This document shows, one piece after another, positions 1-6,987 of a DNA stretch of 40,652 nucleotides (position 1 is the stretch's first letter; each line of letters begins with the position of its first letter). The position numbers were made by a program, and so were the translations under genes. This stretch comes from CAZQEC01 sp964591565 (GTDB lineage: Bacteria; Patescibacteriota; UBA1384; CAJBMM01): the NCBI GenBank assembly GCA_964591565.1, contig CAZQEC010000004.1, positions 1 to 40,652 on the forward strand, given 5' to 3'. The notes below the pieces were generated by a model, which ran no database searches, was not told the origin of the DNA, and saw only the letters and a list, made by a program, of their open reading frames with translations.

Positions 1-192
1 AAATGGCGGTGGGAGTGAAATTGAAGCAACGACAGAGTTGGCACCAGCTGGTACCAAGCGCCCCCCATCTTTGGGGAACAAAACGCTGGCAACCAACCTG
101 CCTTTACGACCAGTGGCGTTATTCGAACCGCCACCACACCCGACCATGCAAACAAGCATGGCGAGTGCTACAGCAGAAATCAGACCTCGCAT
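1..192 (-). CDS. Lipoprotein of unknown function, N-terminal part (runs off window)
   Basis: Reading leftwards from ATG at 192, 64 codons stay open to the window edge. The protein starts MRGLISAVALAMLVCMVGC: a short basic start, a hydrophobic core and a lipobox (MVGC, Cys19), followed by a GGGS linker. That is the layout of a type II signal peptide, so the protein is probably lipid-anchored on the outer face of the membrane. The ribosome site is excellent: AAAGGAGG, nine bases before ATG. The stop codon of the upstream lipoprotein gene (208-615) lies 15 bases away and partly overlaps this site, so the two are cotranscribed and probably translationally coupled. The visible mature part has no domain I recognise. 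Confidence 0.8.
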   Translation of the reverse strand, partial: MRGLISAVALAMLVCMVGCGGGSNNATGRKGRLVASVLFPKDGGRLVPAGANSVVASISLPPPF

Positions 193-207
193 TCTCTTTA
201 TCCTCCT

Positions 208-615
208 TTATCGGATAATGATCTCGCCGTTGCCGGCGTTTGGGTCGACTACAATGTTGACCGTTTCCGATTTGGTCGCGTCTGCTACCGAAGTAGCGGT
301 GAGCGCGTCTGTACCGGACGGGTTGGTGAAAAACGACGGCGGTGAATACTTACGCGTTGCCGCGTCAAATGTGCCACCACCACTACCTGCCACGAAGTTC
401 CACGTCACGCCCGCACCTGTCGAGTCGTTCTCGACGATGGCGCTAAACGTCAGTGACCCCGATCCTGCCTTAATTTCGGCTGGCTTGGGGCTAACAACAA
501 CACGCAGTACTGGCGGTGGGTTTCCACCACCTCCTCCGCCACCACAGCCGAAGCTGGGGAAGAGGAATACAACTGCAACCGTGGCCAGCATGGCCACCCT
601 TCTAAACTTTCGCAT
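208..615 (-). CDS. Lipoprotein with Ig-like (BIG2-type) domain
   Basis: 135 residues. The N-terminus (MRKFRRVAMLATVAVVFLFP then SFGC) is a lipoprotein signal with Cys24 as lipidation site, followed by a run of seven glycines as a flexible linker. Residues about 38-128 are rich in V, T, S and N, with patterns such as VVVSPKPAEIKAGSGSLTFS, typical of bacterial Ig-like surface domains that follow a linker. It is the first gene of a two-lipoprotein operon. GGAAAGGA lies 11 bases before the ATG and a GGAG abuts it. I see no enzymatic motif; a surface or adhesive role is inference. The glycine and proline repeats may disturb assembly. Confidence 0.75.
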   Translation of the reverse strand: MRKFRRVAMLATVAVVFLFPSFGCGGGGGGGNPPPVLRVVVSPKPAEIKAGSGSLTFSAIVENDSTGAGVTWNFVAGSGGGTFDAATRKYSPPSFFTNPSGTDALTATSVADATKSETVNIVVDPNAGNGEIIIR

Positions 616-656
616 CTCCGTTATTGTCCTTTCCCCACTTATGGTGGGAGAGTAGT

Positions 657-744
657 GCCGACCTTAATGCTCGGCGGCATGGCAATGTTTAGCTTCACAC
701 CTCCGAGGTGATACAGCTTCACACCTGCGCAAACTAGGTTTGCG
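657..744 (-). promoter_or_regulatory. Hairpin-rich leader of the lipoprotein operon
   Basis: Between the predicted promoter (857-884) and the first lipoprotein gene there are about 235 untranslated bases with several self-complementary segments: GCCGA/TCGGC at 657-675, a copy of the CACCTCGGAGGTG repeat at 691-726, and CGCAAAC-TAG-GTTTGCG at 728-744. This may be a regulatory leader or only repeat debris. Apart from the promoter and terminator listed separately, I see no gene between 616 and 1079. Confidence 0.35.
691..726. repeat. Dispersed palindromic repeat, CACCTCGGAGGTG family
   Basis: Copy of a family also found near 6818-6911, 10023-10078, 25199-25217, 25707-25738 and 38951-38997. The shared core is CACCTCGGAGGTG or CACCCCCGAGGTG flanked by AGCTTCACACCT or AGCTATACACCT arms. 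All copies lie between genes or on a gene end. Confidence 0.7.
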
Positions 745-856
745 GATATGCCTGCCAAGCATATTTGGCGGCACTAAACTAACAGTTAACAATTAACTAG
801 TAACAATTAACCAGAGACAAGAAACATTCAATTATTAATGTGCCATAACTAGCTTC

Positions 857-884
857 ATTATATAGACGAATGGCTAATACGCAA
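857..884 (-). promoter_or_regulatory. Candidate promoter for the lipoprotein operon
   Basis: On the minus strand TTGCGT (884-879), a 16-base spacer and a perfect TATAAT (862-857). Transcription would start near 850. Confidence 0.5.
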
Positions 885-907
885 AAACGCCCACGATAAA
901 GGGGCGT
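883..907 (-). terminator. Intrinsic terminator, minus strand
   Basis: On the minus strand ACGCCC, an eight-base loop, GGGCGT and then TTTTT. The U-tract merges with the -35 box of the lipoprotein promoter, so it would stop leftward read-through just before that promoter. Confidence 0.5.
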
Positions 908-1079
908 AAGAACGCACTAGCTCGTCAAACCGTAAAATGAATAACCAGTCATTGTATACAAAACAGTACTACATAATTTTATGTTTGTCAAGGAAATTGG
1001 AAGATCGGAGATGGATGATAGAGGATGGAAGGAAGAAAAATTGGACTAACACGCACGTTTAAGCTAATCTAATAACAAT

Positions 1080-1172
1080 ATGGAAAATACAAAACGCATT
1101 TTAACCGGTGACCCTCCTACGCTGGAAGCTTCGGAAGGGTTACACCTTACGCGTCGTTTCGAAATAATCTAG
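1080..1172 (+). CDS. Upstream ORF imitating the TrpRS N-terminus (copy 1)
   Basis: A 30-codon ORF starting MENTKRILTGDPPTLEASEG and ending at TAG 1170-1172. Its RILTGD-P-T segment matches residues 8-16 of the downstream trpS product (RILTGDRPT), and GLHLT further on resembles the GxxHLGH signature. At DNA level the differences to trpS in this stretch are mostly silent: CGC for CGT, TTA for CTT, ACC for ACT. No convincing ribosome site precedes this ATG. It could be a translated leader peptide or a decayed duplication whose RNA structure is kept (hairpin 1107-1146). It contains no Trp codon, so classical Trp-codon attenuation does not fit. Confidence 0.45.
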   Translation: MENTKRILTGDPPTLEASEGLHLTRRFEII

Positions 1173-1370
1173 CTTATAAAAAAGGGTAGCGATATGAATG
1201 AAATAATGCGTATTCTGACTGGTGACAGGCCATCCCCCTTCGCACAAGGTTACGGTGGGATTGGCCTGACTCATCATTATAAAAATATTTAGGTTAATTA
1301 TGAGTGATATTACTATTAAACGTATTCTTACTGGTGACAGGCCAACGGGAGCGATGCATTTGGGTCACTA
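1107..1370 (+). promoter_or_regulatory. Three related hairpins: trpS leader and trpS start
   Basis: Three stems share the 5' strand GGTGAC. Hairpin 1 (1107-1146) pairs GGTGACCCT with AGGGTTACACC, leaving a two-base bulge on the 3' side. Hairpin 2 (1221-1275) pairs GGTGACAGGCCATCCC with GGGATTGGCCTGACTCATC, again with a two-base 3' bulge, plus an inner CCTT/AAGG stem. Hairpin 3 (1332-1370), inside trpS, pairs TGGTGAC with GTCACTA. The repeated arrangement suggests a tandemly duplicated cis-regulatory structure; the regulator is unknown. Confidence 0.5.
1194..1292 (+). CDS. Upstream ORF imitating the TrpRS N-terminus (copy 2)
   Basis: A 32-codon ORF, MNEIMRILTGDRPSPFAQGY at its start, ending TAG at 1290-1292, seven bases before the trpS ATG. 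RILTGDRP is identical to residues 8-15 of TrpRS, with CTG where trpS has CTT for Leu. An AGGG lies eight bases before the ATG, so translation is plausible, and the closeness of its stop to trpS suggests coupling. Its bases fold into a long hairpin (1221-1275). No Trp codon is present. Function is unknown. Confidence 0.5.
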   Translation: MNEIMRILTGDRPSPFAQGYGGIGLTHHYKNI

Positions 1371-2298
1371 TGTTGGCAGTTTGAAAAAACGGGTTGAGTT
1401 GCAAAACAAATATGAAATGTTCATAATCGTGGCCGATTTGCATACTTTAACCACAAAACCCGACAAAATAGATCTAAAAGATTTACGCGCCCGCATTCGC
1501 GAGCAAGTACTCACTTATTTGGCCGTTGGCATTGATCCAAAAAAAGTGGCAATTTACCAGCAATCGGCTATTCCCGAAGTGTGTGAGCTGGCAGTTATTT
1601 TTAGCATGCTCATTTCCGTGTCTCGCCTAGAACGAGTGCCAACGCTCAAAGAGCAGATGGATAATTTACACATTCAAAATCCGTCACTCGGGCTTTTGGC
1701 GTACCCGGTTTTGCAGGCGGCCGATATTTTAATGGTGCGGGCGAACGTTGTGCCAGTGGGTGCCGATCAGTTATCACATTTGGAAGTAACGCGCGAAATT
1801 GCTGGGCGATTTAATAATTTATACGGCAATGTTTTTCCCGAACCATCTGCCGTGATTTCATCCGATGTTACTTTAGTCGGCACCGACGGTCAGGCCAAAA
1901 TGTCAAAAAGTTTAAATAACGCCATCGGCCTATTTGACGACCCCGAAGTGGTGCAAAAAAAGGTCAGTTCAATGTACACTGATCCCAATCGCATTCGCCC
2001 GACCGATGTCGGCACGGTTGAGGGTAACCCGGTCTTTATTTATCACGACCATTTTAATACGGATAAAGATGAGGTTAATGATCTGAAAGAGCGCTACCGC
2101 AAAGGCGAAGTAGGGGATGTGGAAGTGAAAAAAAAGCTGGCGAAAGCGATTAATCAATTTTTAGAGCCAATTCAGGATAAAGCCAAACTGTATCGCAAGA
2201 ATGATCTATTGGATGACATATTAGAGCAAGGGACTAAGCAAGCGCGGGTGGAGGCACAAAAGACATTGGAAATAGTCAAGGGTAGTATGGGTTTCTGA
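1300..2298 (+). CDS. trpS: Tryptophanyl-tRNA synthetase
   Basis: 332 residues, the usual bacterial length. TrpRS is a class I synthetase that charges tRNA-Trp in the cytoplasm. The N-terminus carries RILTGDRPTGAMHLGHYVGS, which contains the HIGH-type motif (HLGH, about residues 20-23). The KMSKS loop is present as AKMSKSLNNA (near residue 200). The ATG at 1300 follows AGG at a reasonable distance and gives the standard family start. Upstream lie two short ORFs and hairpins that copy this very start, so expression is probably controlled at the leader. The gene ends just before the DUF559 cassette. Confidence 0.96.
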   Translation: MSDITIKRILTGDRPTGAMHLGHYVGSLKKRVELQNKYEMFIIVADLHTLTTKPDKIDLKDLRARIREQVLTYLAVGIDPKKVAIYQQSAIPEVCELAVIFSMLISVSRLERVPTLKEQMDNLHIQNPSLGLLAYPVLQAADILMVRANVVPVGADQLSHLEVTREIAGRFNNLYGNVFPEPSAVISSDVTLVGTDGQAKMSKSLNNAIGLFDDPEVVQKKVSSMYTDPNRIRPTDVGTVEGNPVFIYHDHFNTDKDEVNDLKERYRKGEVGDVEVKKKLAKAINQFLEPIQDKAKLYRKNDLLDDILEQGTKQARVEAQKTLEIVKGSMGF

Positions 2299-2319
2299 TT
2301 CCCTCGCCTTATATCAAGA

Positions 2320-2340
2320 GGAGAGGGTTAGGGTGAGGAG
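2320..2340 (+). repeat. Left arm of inverted repeat around the DUF559 gene
   Basis: GGAGAGGGTTAGGGTGAGGA here is the reverse complement, with about two mismatches, of 2671-2690. The arm also supplies the GAGGAG that could act as ribosome site for the DUF559 gene. Confidence 0.7.
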
Positions 2341-2408
2341 ATATCATAAAAGAAATCAACCAATTCGCTAGATATTTACGTAAAACACAAACACCAACTG
2401 AACAAATA

Positions 2409-2714
2409 ATGTGGTTGAAATTGCGTGCACGACAACTAAACGGTTTTAAGTTTAGACGCCAGCATGCAATCGGGCCATATATCACCGATTTCTATTGTCC
2501 CGAAGTCAAGCTGGTTGTAGAAATCGACGGCGATGTTCATCTTTTGGGTGATAGTCCTCGCAAAGACAGAGAGCGAGATAATTATTTAATGCAGCAAGGC
2601 ATAACTGTTACAAGATATACGAATAATGAAATACACGAGAACACTCTCGGCGTAATGGAAACCTTAAGAACCCTCACCCTAGCCCTCTCCCTTGAAAGGG
2701 AGAGGGAAAAATAA
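2409..2714 (+). CDS. DUF559 endonuclease-like protein (PD-(D/E)XK / Vsr-like)
   Basis: From the ATG, 101 residues. The order FKFRRQHAIGPYITDFYCPE, then LVVEIDGDVHL, then RDNYLMQQGI is that of DUF559, related to very-short-patch-repair and restriction nucleases; D and E in the DFYCPE...EIDGD stretch are the expected metal ligands. Normal members start about 20 residues earlier, and the frame is open upstream to 2337 with a fitting sequence (ARYLRKTQTPTEQ) but no ATG, GTG or TTG. The true start may be a non-standard ATA at 2346 after GAGGAG, or the gene may have lost its start. The last 15 codons (RTLTLALSLEREREK) lie in the right repeat arm. The cellular role is unknown. Confidence 0.75.
   Translation: MWLKLRARQLNGFKFRRQHAIGPYITDFYCPEVKLVVEIDGDVHLLGDSPRKDRERDNYLMQQGITVTRYTNNEIHENTLGVMETLRTLTLALSLEREREK
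2671..2706 (-). repeat. Right arm of inverted repeat plus hairpin, overlapping the DUF559 end
   Basis: CCCTCACCCTAGCCCTCTCC is the inverse of 2320-2340; directly after it CCCTCTCCC-TTGAA-GGGAGAGGG can fold back. The DUF559 stop codon is only a few bases beyond. Confidence 0.7.
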
Positions 2715-2800
2715 TACTCGTATTTTATCATCCACTCTGTTATTCTTATTCCATGCTTCGAACCACGAACTACTCACTACGAACTACGAACTAATTTTAT

Positions 2801-3583
2801 ATGAGAAAAATATCCGCCGTATTCAACATCCTAATCAAAGACAACCTCAACTACCGCGCGCAGGCGGTGGTGTGGATTTTGACCAGTGTGGTCCCAATTA
2901 TGACCACAGGTTTTATTTGGCTAGCTTCATTTGGTGAAAAATCGCAAATTGGCGGATTTACCAAAACGACTATGTTGCTGTATTTTTTAGGCGCGCTTGT
3001 TTTATCCAACATTGTTACCTCATCTATCGGCTTCGACGTTGGCCAGCGCATCAAAGACGGCGCTTTATCAATGTATCTAGTGCGCCCACTTTCATTTCCC
3101 CAATTCGTCTTTTTAGAAAATTTTGTTTGGCGTTCGTTTCGCACCATTATTTTTGTGCCCATTTTAATTTTGCTGATGATTGTGTTTTGGCAGGAAATAT
3201 CATCCACCAGTTTAAACTTGGGCTGGCAGTTTTGGCTGGCGGTTTTATTGGCTCATTTGCTATCTTTCGCCATTAGCTTTTGCATCGGTTGCGCCGCCTT
3301 CTTTTTGGAAGATATAAGCTCAATTAGTTCAATCTCTTGGATGATGTCGTTTCTATTTTCGGGGCAAATGGCGCCAATTAGTTTACTGCCCGGTTTTTTT
3401 CGCACCCTAACCGAAGTGTTGCCGTTTCGCTACATTATGTCATTTCCGCTGGAGATAATGCTTTCGGGCAGTGCTAATATGGGGCAATATCTGATCGGGC
3501 TGGCGTGGCTGGTGGCGTTTTTAGGACTAGGCGCTTTGATGTACAATAAGGGCTTGAGGCGATATTCGGCGGTAGGACAATAA
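2801..3583 (+). CDS. ABC-2 type exporter permease (ABC2_membrane_6 / DUF990 type), first subunit
   Basis: 260 residues with about six hydrophobic segments (near residues 26-45, 65-85, 110-130, 145-170, 180-200 and 230-250). The segment GFDVGQRIKDGALSMYLVRP followed by LSFPQFVFLENFVWR is typical of the DUF990 permeases that occur as a pair with a COG4586 ATPase. It should form half of the membrane channel of an exporter of unknown substrate. It is followed at 50 bases by the second permease and then the ATPase, one transcription unit. No good ribosome site precedes the ATG; the region before it (2755-2800) is the low-complexity motif CGAACTAC repeated. Confidence 0.85.
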   Translation: MRKISAVFNILIKDNLNYRAQAVVWILTSVVPIMTTGFIWLASFGEKSQIGGFTKTTMLLYFLGALVLSNIVTSSIGFDVGQRIKDGALSMYLVRPLSFPQFVFLENFVWRSFRTIIFVPILILLMIVFWQEISSTSLNLGWQFWLAVLLAHLLSFAISFCIGCAAFFLEDISSISSISWMMSFLFSGQMAPISLLPGFFRTLTEVLPFRYIMSFPLEIMLSGSANMGQYLIGLAWLVAFLGLGALMYNKGLRRYSAVGQ

Positions 3584-3587
3584 CATA

Positions 3588-3621
3588 AGAAATTTCTAAT
3601 TTTTAATTTCTAATTTTTAAG
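3588..3621. repeat. AT-rich direct repeat (14-base unit, two copies)
   Basis: AATTTCTAATTTTT occurs twice in tandem between the two permease genes. Similar AT-rich filler lies at 34117-34170, and a related 7-base repeat lies inside ileS at 7652-7676. Confidence 0.6.
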
Positions 3622-3632
3622 AAAATCAGATT

Positions 3633-4424
3633 ATGAAACATTATTTTAGAGTTTGGAAAAGATATGTGGCGCTTTCGTTTGCCGGGTATGCGGCGTTTCG
3701 GGCTAATTTTTTAATGAGTATGGTGGTGCAGTTTTTGTGGGTATTTTTATATCTGCAACTGGTACGTATTCTATTTGCCAATACCGTGTCAGTGGCTGGA
3801 TTAAATAAAGGCGAGGTTTTCTTAATCTTCGGTCTGTTTGAACTAGTTGATGGAGTGATGTCCATGCTAATTTGGAGCAATGTGGAGGAGTTTCCACGTC
3901 AAGTGCAAATGGGAACAGTTGATTTTTTGTTAACCAAGCCAATTGACGCCCAGTTTCAGGCCGCCTTCAAGCGTTTTCGCTTGACTGACATTAGTTCTTT
4001 CGTGGCTGGGCTCATGATTACCGCGTACGCTTTATCTCAAGGTGGCATTGCTACAACGCCCTCTGGGCTCGTAGCGGGTCTCATTTTACTCATTTGCGGC
4101 ATGATATTATATTATGCTATCGCTATGTTGGCGGTCACTTTGAGTTTTTGGTTCATCCGTTTAGACAATATCACCATGCTTTTAACTATGAGCTACGTGA
4201 CCGCCCGCTACCCGCTCAATATTTTTGAGGGCATTTTACGAAAATTGGCTTTTTATGTCATTCCAATTGGGTTTTTTGTGACGGTGCCAGCGCTTGTAAT
4301 GTTCGGCAAATTGCCGACCGCATCATCAGTTTTAACCGGGATTATATTAGCGGTCGTTTTTTTGCTGGCATCACGCCTTTTTTGGCTCAAAAGCCTGCGG
4401 GCTTATTCCAGCGCTAGTTCATAA
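3633..4424 (+). CDS. ABC-2 type exporter permease (ABC2_membrane_6 / DUF990 type), second subunit
   Basis: 263 residues, strongly hydrophobic, about six membrane spans. The stretch MGTVDFLLTKPIDAQFQAAF (about residues 92-111) is the characteristic cytoplasmic loop of the family: a gene that reads like the first permease's RIKDGALSMYLVRPLSFPQF. It therefore pairs with the first permease to make a heterodimeric channel, energised by the ATPase encoded 23 bases downstream. The substrate cannot be told from sequence. Confidence 0.85.
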   Translation: MKHYFRVWKRYVALSFAGYAAFRANFLMSMVVQFLWVFLYLQLVRILFANTVSVAGLNKGEVFLIFGLFELVDGVMSMLIWSNVEEFPRQVQMGTVDFLLTKPIDAQFQAAFKRFRLTDISSFVAGLMITAYALSQGGIATTPSGLVAGLILLICGMILYYAIAMLAVTLSFWFIRLDNITMLLTMSYVTARYPLNIFEGILRKLAFYVIPIGFFVTVPALVMFGKLPTASSVLTGIILAVVFLLASRLFWLKSLRAYSSASS

Positions 4425-4447
4425 TCGGTTTAATCAAGGAGAATAAT

Positions 4448-5437
4448 ATGGGTCAAGTGATAAAAGTCAGTAATTTACGCAAAACTTACGCTGTGTTTAA
4501 GCGCGAAGCCGGGCTTGGCAATGTGATTAAAAGTTTATTCAAGCGCACTTACACCGAAAAAGTGGCAGTATCTGATGTCAGTTTTAGCATATCCGAGGGC
4601 GAGTTTGTGGGGTTTTTAGGGCCAAATGGAGCCGGCAAAACGACCACCTTAAAAATGTTGTCTGGTATTTTGTATCCAACTGCAGGTGAGGCAAGTGTTC
4701 TCGGACATGTGCCATGGCAACGCGAACCAGCGTTTCAAAAGCAGATGGCTATTGTAATGGGGCAAAAAGCTCAACTGTGGTTTGATTTGCCAGCTTTAGA
4801 TTCATTTAAACTTTTGGCTGACATTTACGATCTTGATGAGAAAAAATCGGATCAATGGGTTAATCATTTGGCAAATTTATTAGGTGTTGCAGAGTTTTTA
4901 ACGACGCAAGTACGTCGTTTAAGCTTGGGTGAGCGCATGAAAATGGAGTTAATTGCCGCGCTTATTCACAAGCCCAAAGTGTTGTTTTTAGACGAGCCAA
5001 CCATTGGGCTCGACGTGGTGTCGCAAAAGGCCATTCGCGAGTTTTTGCGTAAATATAACGCCGAAGAAAAGGTAACCATTTTACTAACTAGCCATTATAT
5101 GGAAGATATCGCCGAGCTGTGCGGTCGGGTCATTATTATTAACGAAGGTCAGGTTATTTTTGATGATGCGCTGGCAGTGCTTTTGCAAAATCATGAAACC
5201 GATCGCATTTTGCGGGTGACGTTTGAGAATGAAGTCTTACGAAAAAACCTTGAACATTTTGGTGAGATTAAGCAGTTCGCGCCACTCGAGGCGACGATAG
5301 CGGTGAAGAAAGAACGCGCCAAGGAGGTGATGAAGAGTATTTTAGAGGATTTGCCGGTGCTGGACTTTTCGTTCCAAAGTCAAGAGGCCGATGATGTAAT
5401 TCGCCGAGTATTTACGGAAGGGTTAAAAATACTCTAA
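4448..5437 (+). CDS. ABC transporter ATP-binding protein (COG4586 type)
   Basis: 329 residues. Walker A GPNGAGKTT at 58-66, Q-loop near GQKAQL (105-110), signature LSLGE at 158-162, Walker B VLFLDEP at 178-184, and H-loop His216 (TSHYMED). The long N-terminal insertion before Walker A (VFKREAGLGNVIKSLFKRTY) is typical of COG4586 ATPases, which work with paired DUF990 permeases like the two upstream. A C-terminal domain of about 90 residues follows the nucleotide-binding fold. The ribosome site is AAGGAG. The protein should hydrolyse ATP at the membrane to drive export. The gene ends just before the assembly gap. Confidence 0.93.
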   Translation: MGQVIKVSNLRKTYAVFKREAGLGNVIKSLFKRTYTEKVAVSDVSFSISEGEFVGFLGPNGAGKTTTLKMLSGILYPTAGEASVLGHVPWQREPAFQKQMAIVMGQKAQLWFDLPALDSFKLLADIYDLDEKKSDQWVNHLANLLGVAEFLTTQVRRLSLGERMKMELIAALIHKPKVLFLDEPTIGLDVVSQKAIREFLRKYNAEEKVTILLTSHYMEDIAELCGRVIIINEGQVIFDDALAVLLQNHETDRILRVTFENEVLRKNLEHFGEIKQFAPLEATIAVKKERAKEVMKSILEDLPVLDFSFQSQEADDVIRRVFTEGLKIL

Positions 5438-5446
5438 AATACTCTT

Positions 5447-5456
5447 NNNNNNNNNN
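5447..5456. other. Assembly gap (10 N)
   Basis: Ten undetermined bases, the usual scaffold spacer. The ABC operon on the left and rnhA on the right are joined only by scaffolding. Confidence 0.98.
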
Positions 5457-5469
5457 AATTGGAGCGGCA

Positions 5470-5883
5470 ATGATCAAATTAGTAGTTAATACCGATGGTG
5501 GGTCGCGGGGCAATCCGGGGCCGGCGGCGTTGGGGGCGGTTGTTTATGGTGATGACGGGGCAGAAATTATCCGTCTCAAAAAAACTATTGGTGTTGCCAC
5601 CAATAATCAAGCTGAATATCAGGCACTTGTGTTGGTGTTAGAATGGGTTTTGCGGCAATATCAAACTGCCAATGTCATAGCGCGACTAGACTCAGAGTTG
5701 GTTGTAAAGCAACTGCGTGGGCAGTACAAAATGAAAAACGCTGCCCTGCGGTCGCATTTTGAGCGGGTTTTGCAGTTAGTTAAAGATTTAGGCGGAGAGG
5801 TGCAATTTGAGCATGTGCCGCGAGAACAGAATAAACTGGCGGATCAATTAGTGAATGAAGCACTGGATGGGGTGTTGGAATAA
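5470..5883 (+). CDS. rnhA: Ribonuclease HI family protein
   Basis: 137 residues. RNase HI cuts the RNA strand of RNA-DNA hybrids. The four carboxylates are visible: Asp9 in NTDGGSRGNPGPAA, Glu49 in NNQAEYQAL, Asp74 in ARLDSELVV and Asp125 in NKLADQLVN. The short length and the DGGSRGNPG start match the compact RNase HI-like group found in Gram-positives and archaea; a basic handle region is missing. GGAG lies five bases before the ATG. The preceding bases are an assembly gap, so its operon context is unknown. A minus-strand terminator starts at its stop codon. Confidence 0.93.
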   Translation: MIKLVVNTDGGSRGNPGPAALGAVVYGDDGAEIIRLKKTIGVATNNQAEYQALVLVLEWVLRQYQTANVIARLDSELVVKQLRGQYKMKNAALRSHFERVLQLVKDLGGEVQFEHVPREQNKLADQLVNEALDGVLE

Positions 5884-5923
5884 AAAAAGGCATCAATCTC
5901 GAAGGTGTGTGAGACGATGCCTT
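5882..5923 (-). terminator. Intrinsic terminator of the 5998-6660 gene
   Basis: On the minus strand AAGGCATC, a 21-base loop, GATGCCTT and then TTTTT. It lies 75 bases beyond the stop of the minus-strand gene. Confidence 0.7.
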
Positions 5924-5997
5924 GCCGACAACGTATTTGTGTCAGCGATTGGAAGGAAGTGTGAACTCGCTAATTGTATTTAATGGCGCCGCGGTTG

Positions 5998-6660
5998 TCA
6001 ACCGCCAGTCCGTGGCAATACGTCGACAACGCGCTTTTCAACCTTCGGCGGGACGTTCCAGCGCAGGGAATAGTAGCAGGTCGCGTTCGCGTATAAGCGG
6101 ACAATTTTGACCCCGATAATCTTGCGGGGGTTGTGAATTTCCCACGTTCTGACGACATCAATGACGGGATATCGCTCCCGCTCAAAAAGCGGCAGAAGCA
6201 GAAATCCATTCCTTTCCGTGAGCAGGTCGCGGAAGTACGGATCGAAGTCTGGTTTCTCGGTCAATGCCTTTATGATAGCGGGAGACCACGCGGGGAACAC
6301 CATACCTCGGCACTTGATCTGCTCGACATTGCCGAACCAGGCGTTCCACATCTCGTCCTGTGTACTCATGGCGAACTTGAGACTCAAGATATTGGCCCAG
6401 CGAGCGAATATCTCAATGTCTGTATCGCGCGCTGTTTTGATTTCTTCCGGCGTCGGGTTTGGGTTTTTATCCAGCGCAGATTTGGCTTTAACCCATACAT
6501 CGACTAGAGTATTATCGGTCAGTCGGTCTAGAGGTCTGATCGACGTGGATTGACCATGGACGTTTATAGCCGGGAAAAACAAAGTCAGTAGAATGAGTAT
6601 GGCGATAATCAACGTTGCCACAAAAAATGTTGCTAGCGTACAGCCATTCTTATCATGCAT
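5998..6660 (-). CDS. Membrane-anchored or secreted protein of unknown function
   Basis: 220 residues from the ATG at 6660, chosen because GGAG lies six bases upstream; a GTG at 6696 in frame would add 12 residues without a ribosome site. Residues about 9-30 (TFFVATLIIAILILLTLFFP) form a membrane span or signal, and NVHGQS just after resembles the cleavage region of the other accessory secreted proteins here (AHGQ, LGQ, SAQ). The rest is soluble, with many Trp and charged residues (WNAWFGNVEQIKCRG, FERERYPVIDVVRTWEIHNP). I recognise no family. It has its own promoter (6719-6745) and terminator. Confidence 0.65.
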   Translation of the reverse strand: MHDKNGCTLATFFVATLIIAILILLTLFFPAINVHGQSTSIRPLDRLTDNTLVDVWVKAKSALDKNPNPTPEEIKTARDTDIEIFARWANILSLKFAMSTQDEMWNAWFGNVEQIKCRGMVFPAWSPAIIKALTEKPDFDPYFRDLLTERNGFLLLPLFERERYPVIDVVRTWEIHNPRKIIGVKIVRLYANATCYYSLRWNVPPKVEKRVVDVLPRTGG

Positions 6661-6718
6661 CTGTTTCTCCGTCATCTGTACTATGGTGCCTACCACACGG
6701 TTGCGGTAATGGTTAATT

Positions 6719-6745
6719 TGTATAATAAAATTGTGAAAATGTCAA
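6719..6745 (-). promoter_or_regulatory. Promoter of the 5998-6660 gene
   Basis: On the minus strand a perfect TTGACA (6745-6740), 15 bases, then TATACA (6724-6719). The spacer is a little short. Confidence 0.6.
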
Positions 6746-6774
6746 ACTTAAATGCTGAAAAACAGTGAATTTTG

Positions 6775-6791
6775 TACAGTTGTCAACTGTA
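6775..6791. promoter_or_regulatory. Palindrome upstream of ileS, possible operator
   Basis: TACAGTTG-T-CAACTGTA is a perfect 17-base palindrome; a further half-site AACTGTACA follows at 6799-6807. It overlaps a possible -35 (TTGTCA) of a rightward promoter, so a dimeric repressor site is plausible. The regulator is not known. Confidence 0.4.
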
Positions 6792-6817
6792 AGAGCCAAA
6801 CTGTACATATAAATACT

Positions 6818-6911
6818 TAGGTGTATACTCGCTAGGGCTCATTAGTGCTCGCTTCGCTCTGCACAATAGCTACTTCCCTGCCTGACGGCAGGCAGGCACC
6901 CCCGAGGTGTA
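6818..6911. repeat. Composite of nested dispersed repeats before ileS
   Basis: The outer parts (AGGTGTATA..., GCTACTTCC..., CACCCCCGAGGTGT) match the simple element at 38951-38981. Between them sit a 37-base segment (6836-6872) found inverted at 16098-16133, and the palindrome CTGCCTGACGGCAGGCAG (6889-6906). This looks like repeats inserted into a repeat. Confidence 0.6.
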
Positions 6912-6987
6912 AAAATGCGCTGTCTCGACTGAATTGTGGAAAGGAGTTATACTAGGCGCATTGGATAATGCAAATCGGAGCAATTTA

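Noticed and set aside
38..655. 205-residue ORF on the plus strand
   Set aside because: Antisense to two lipoprotein genes that have signal peptides and ribosome sites.
1080..1299. T-box or Trp-codon attenuator before trpS
   Set aside because: No T-box sequence (TGGNACCGCG type), no Trp codons in the short ORFs and no terminator before trpS.
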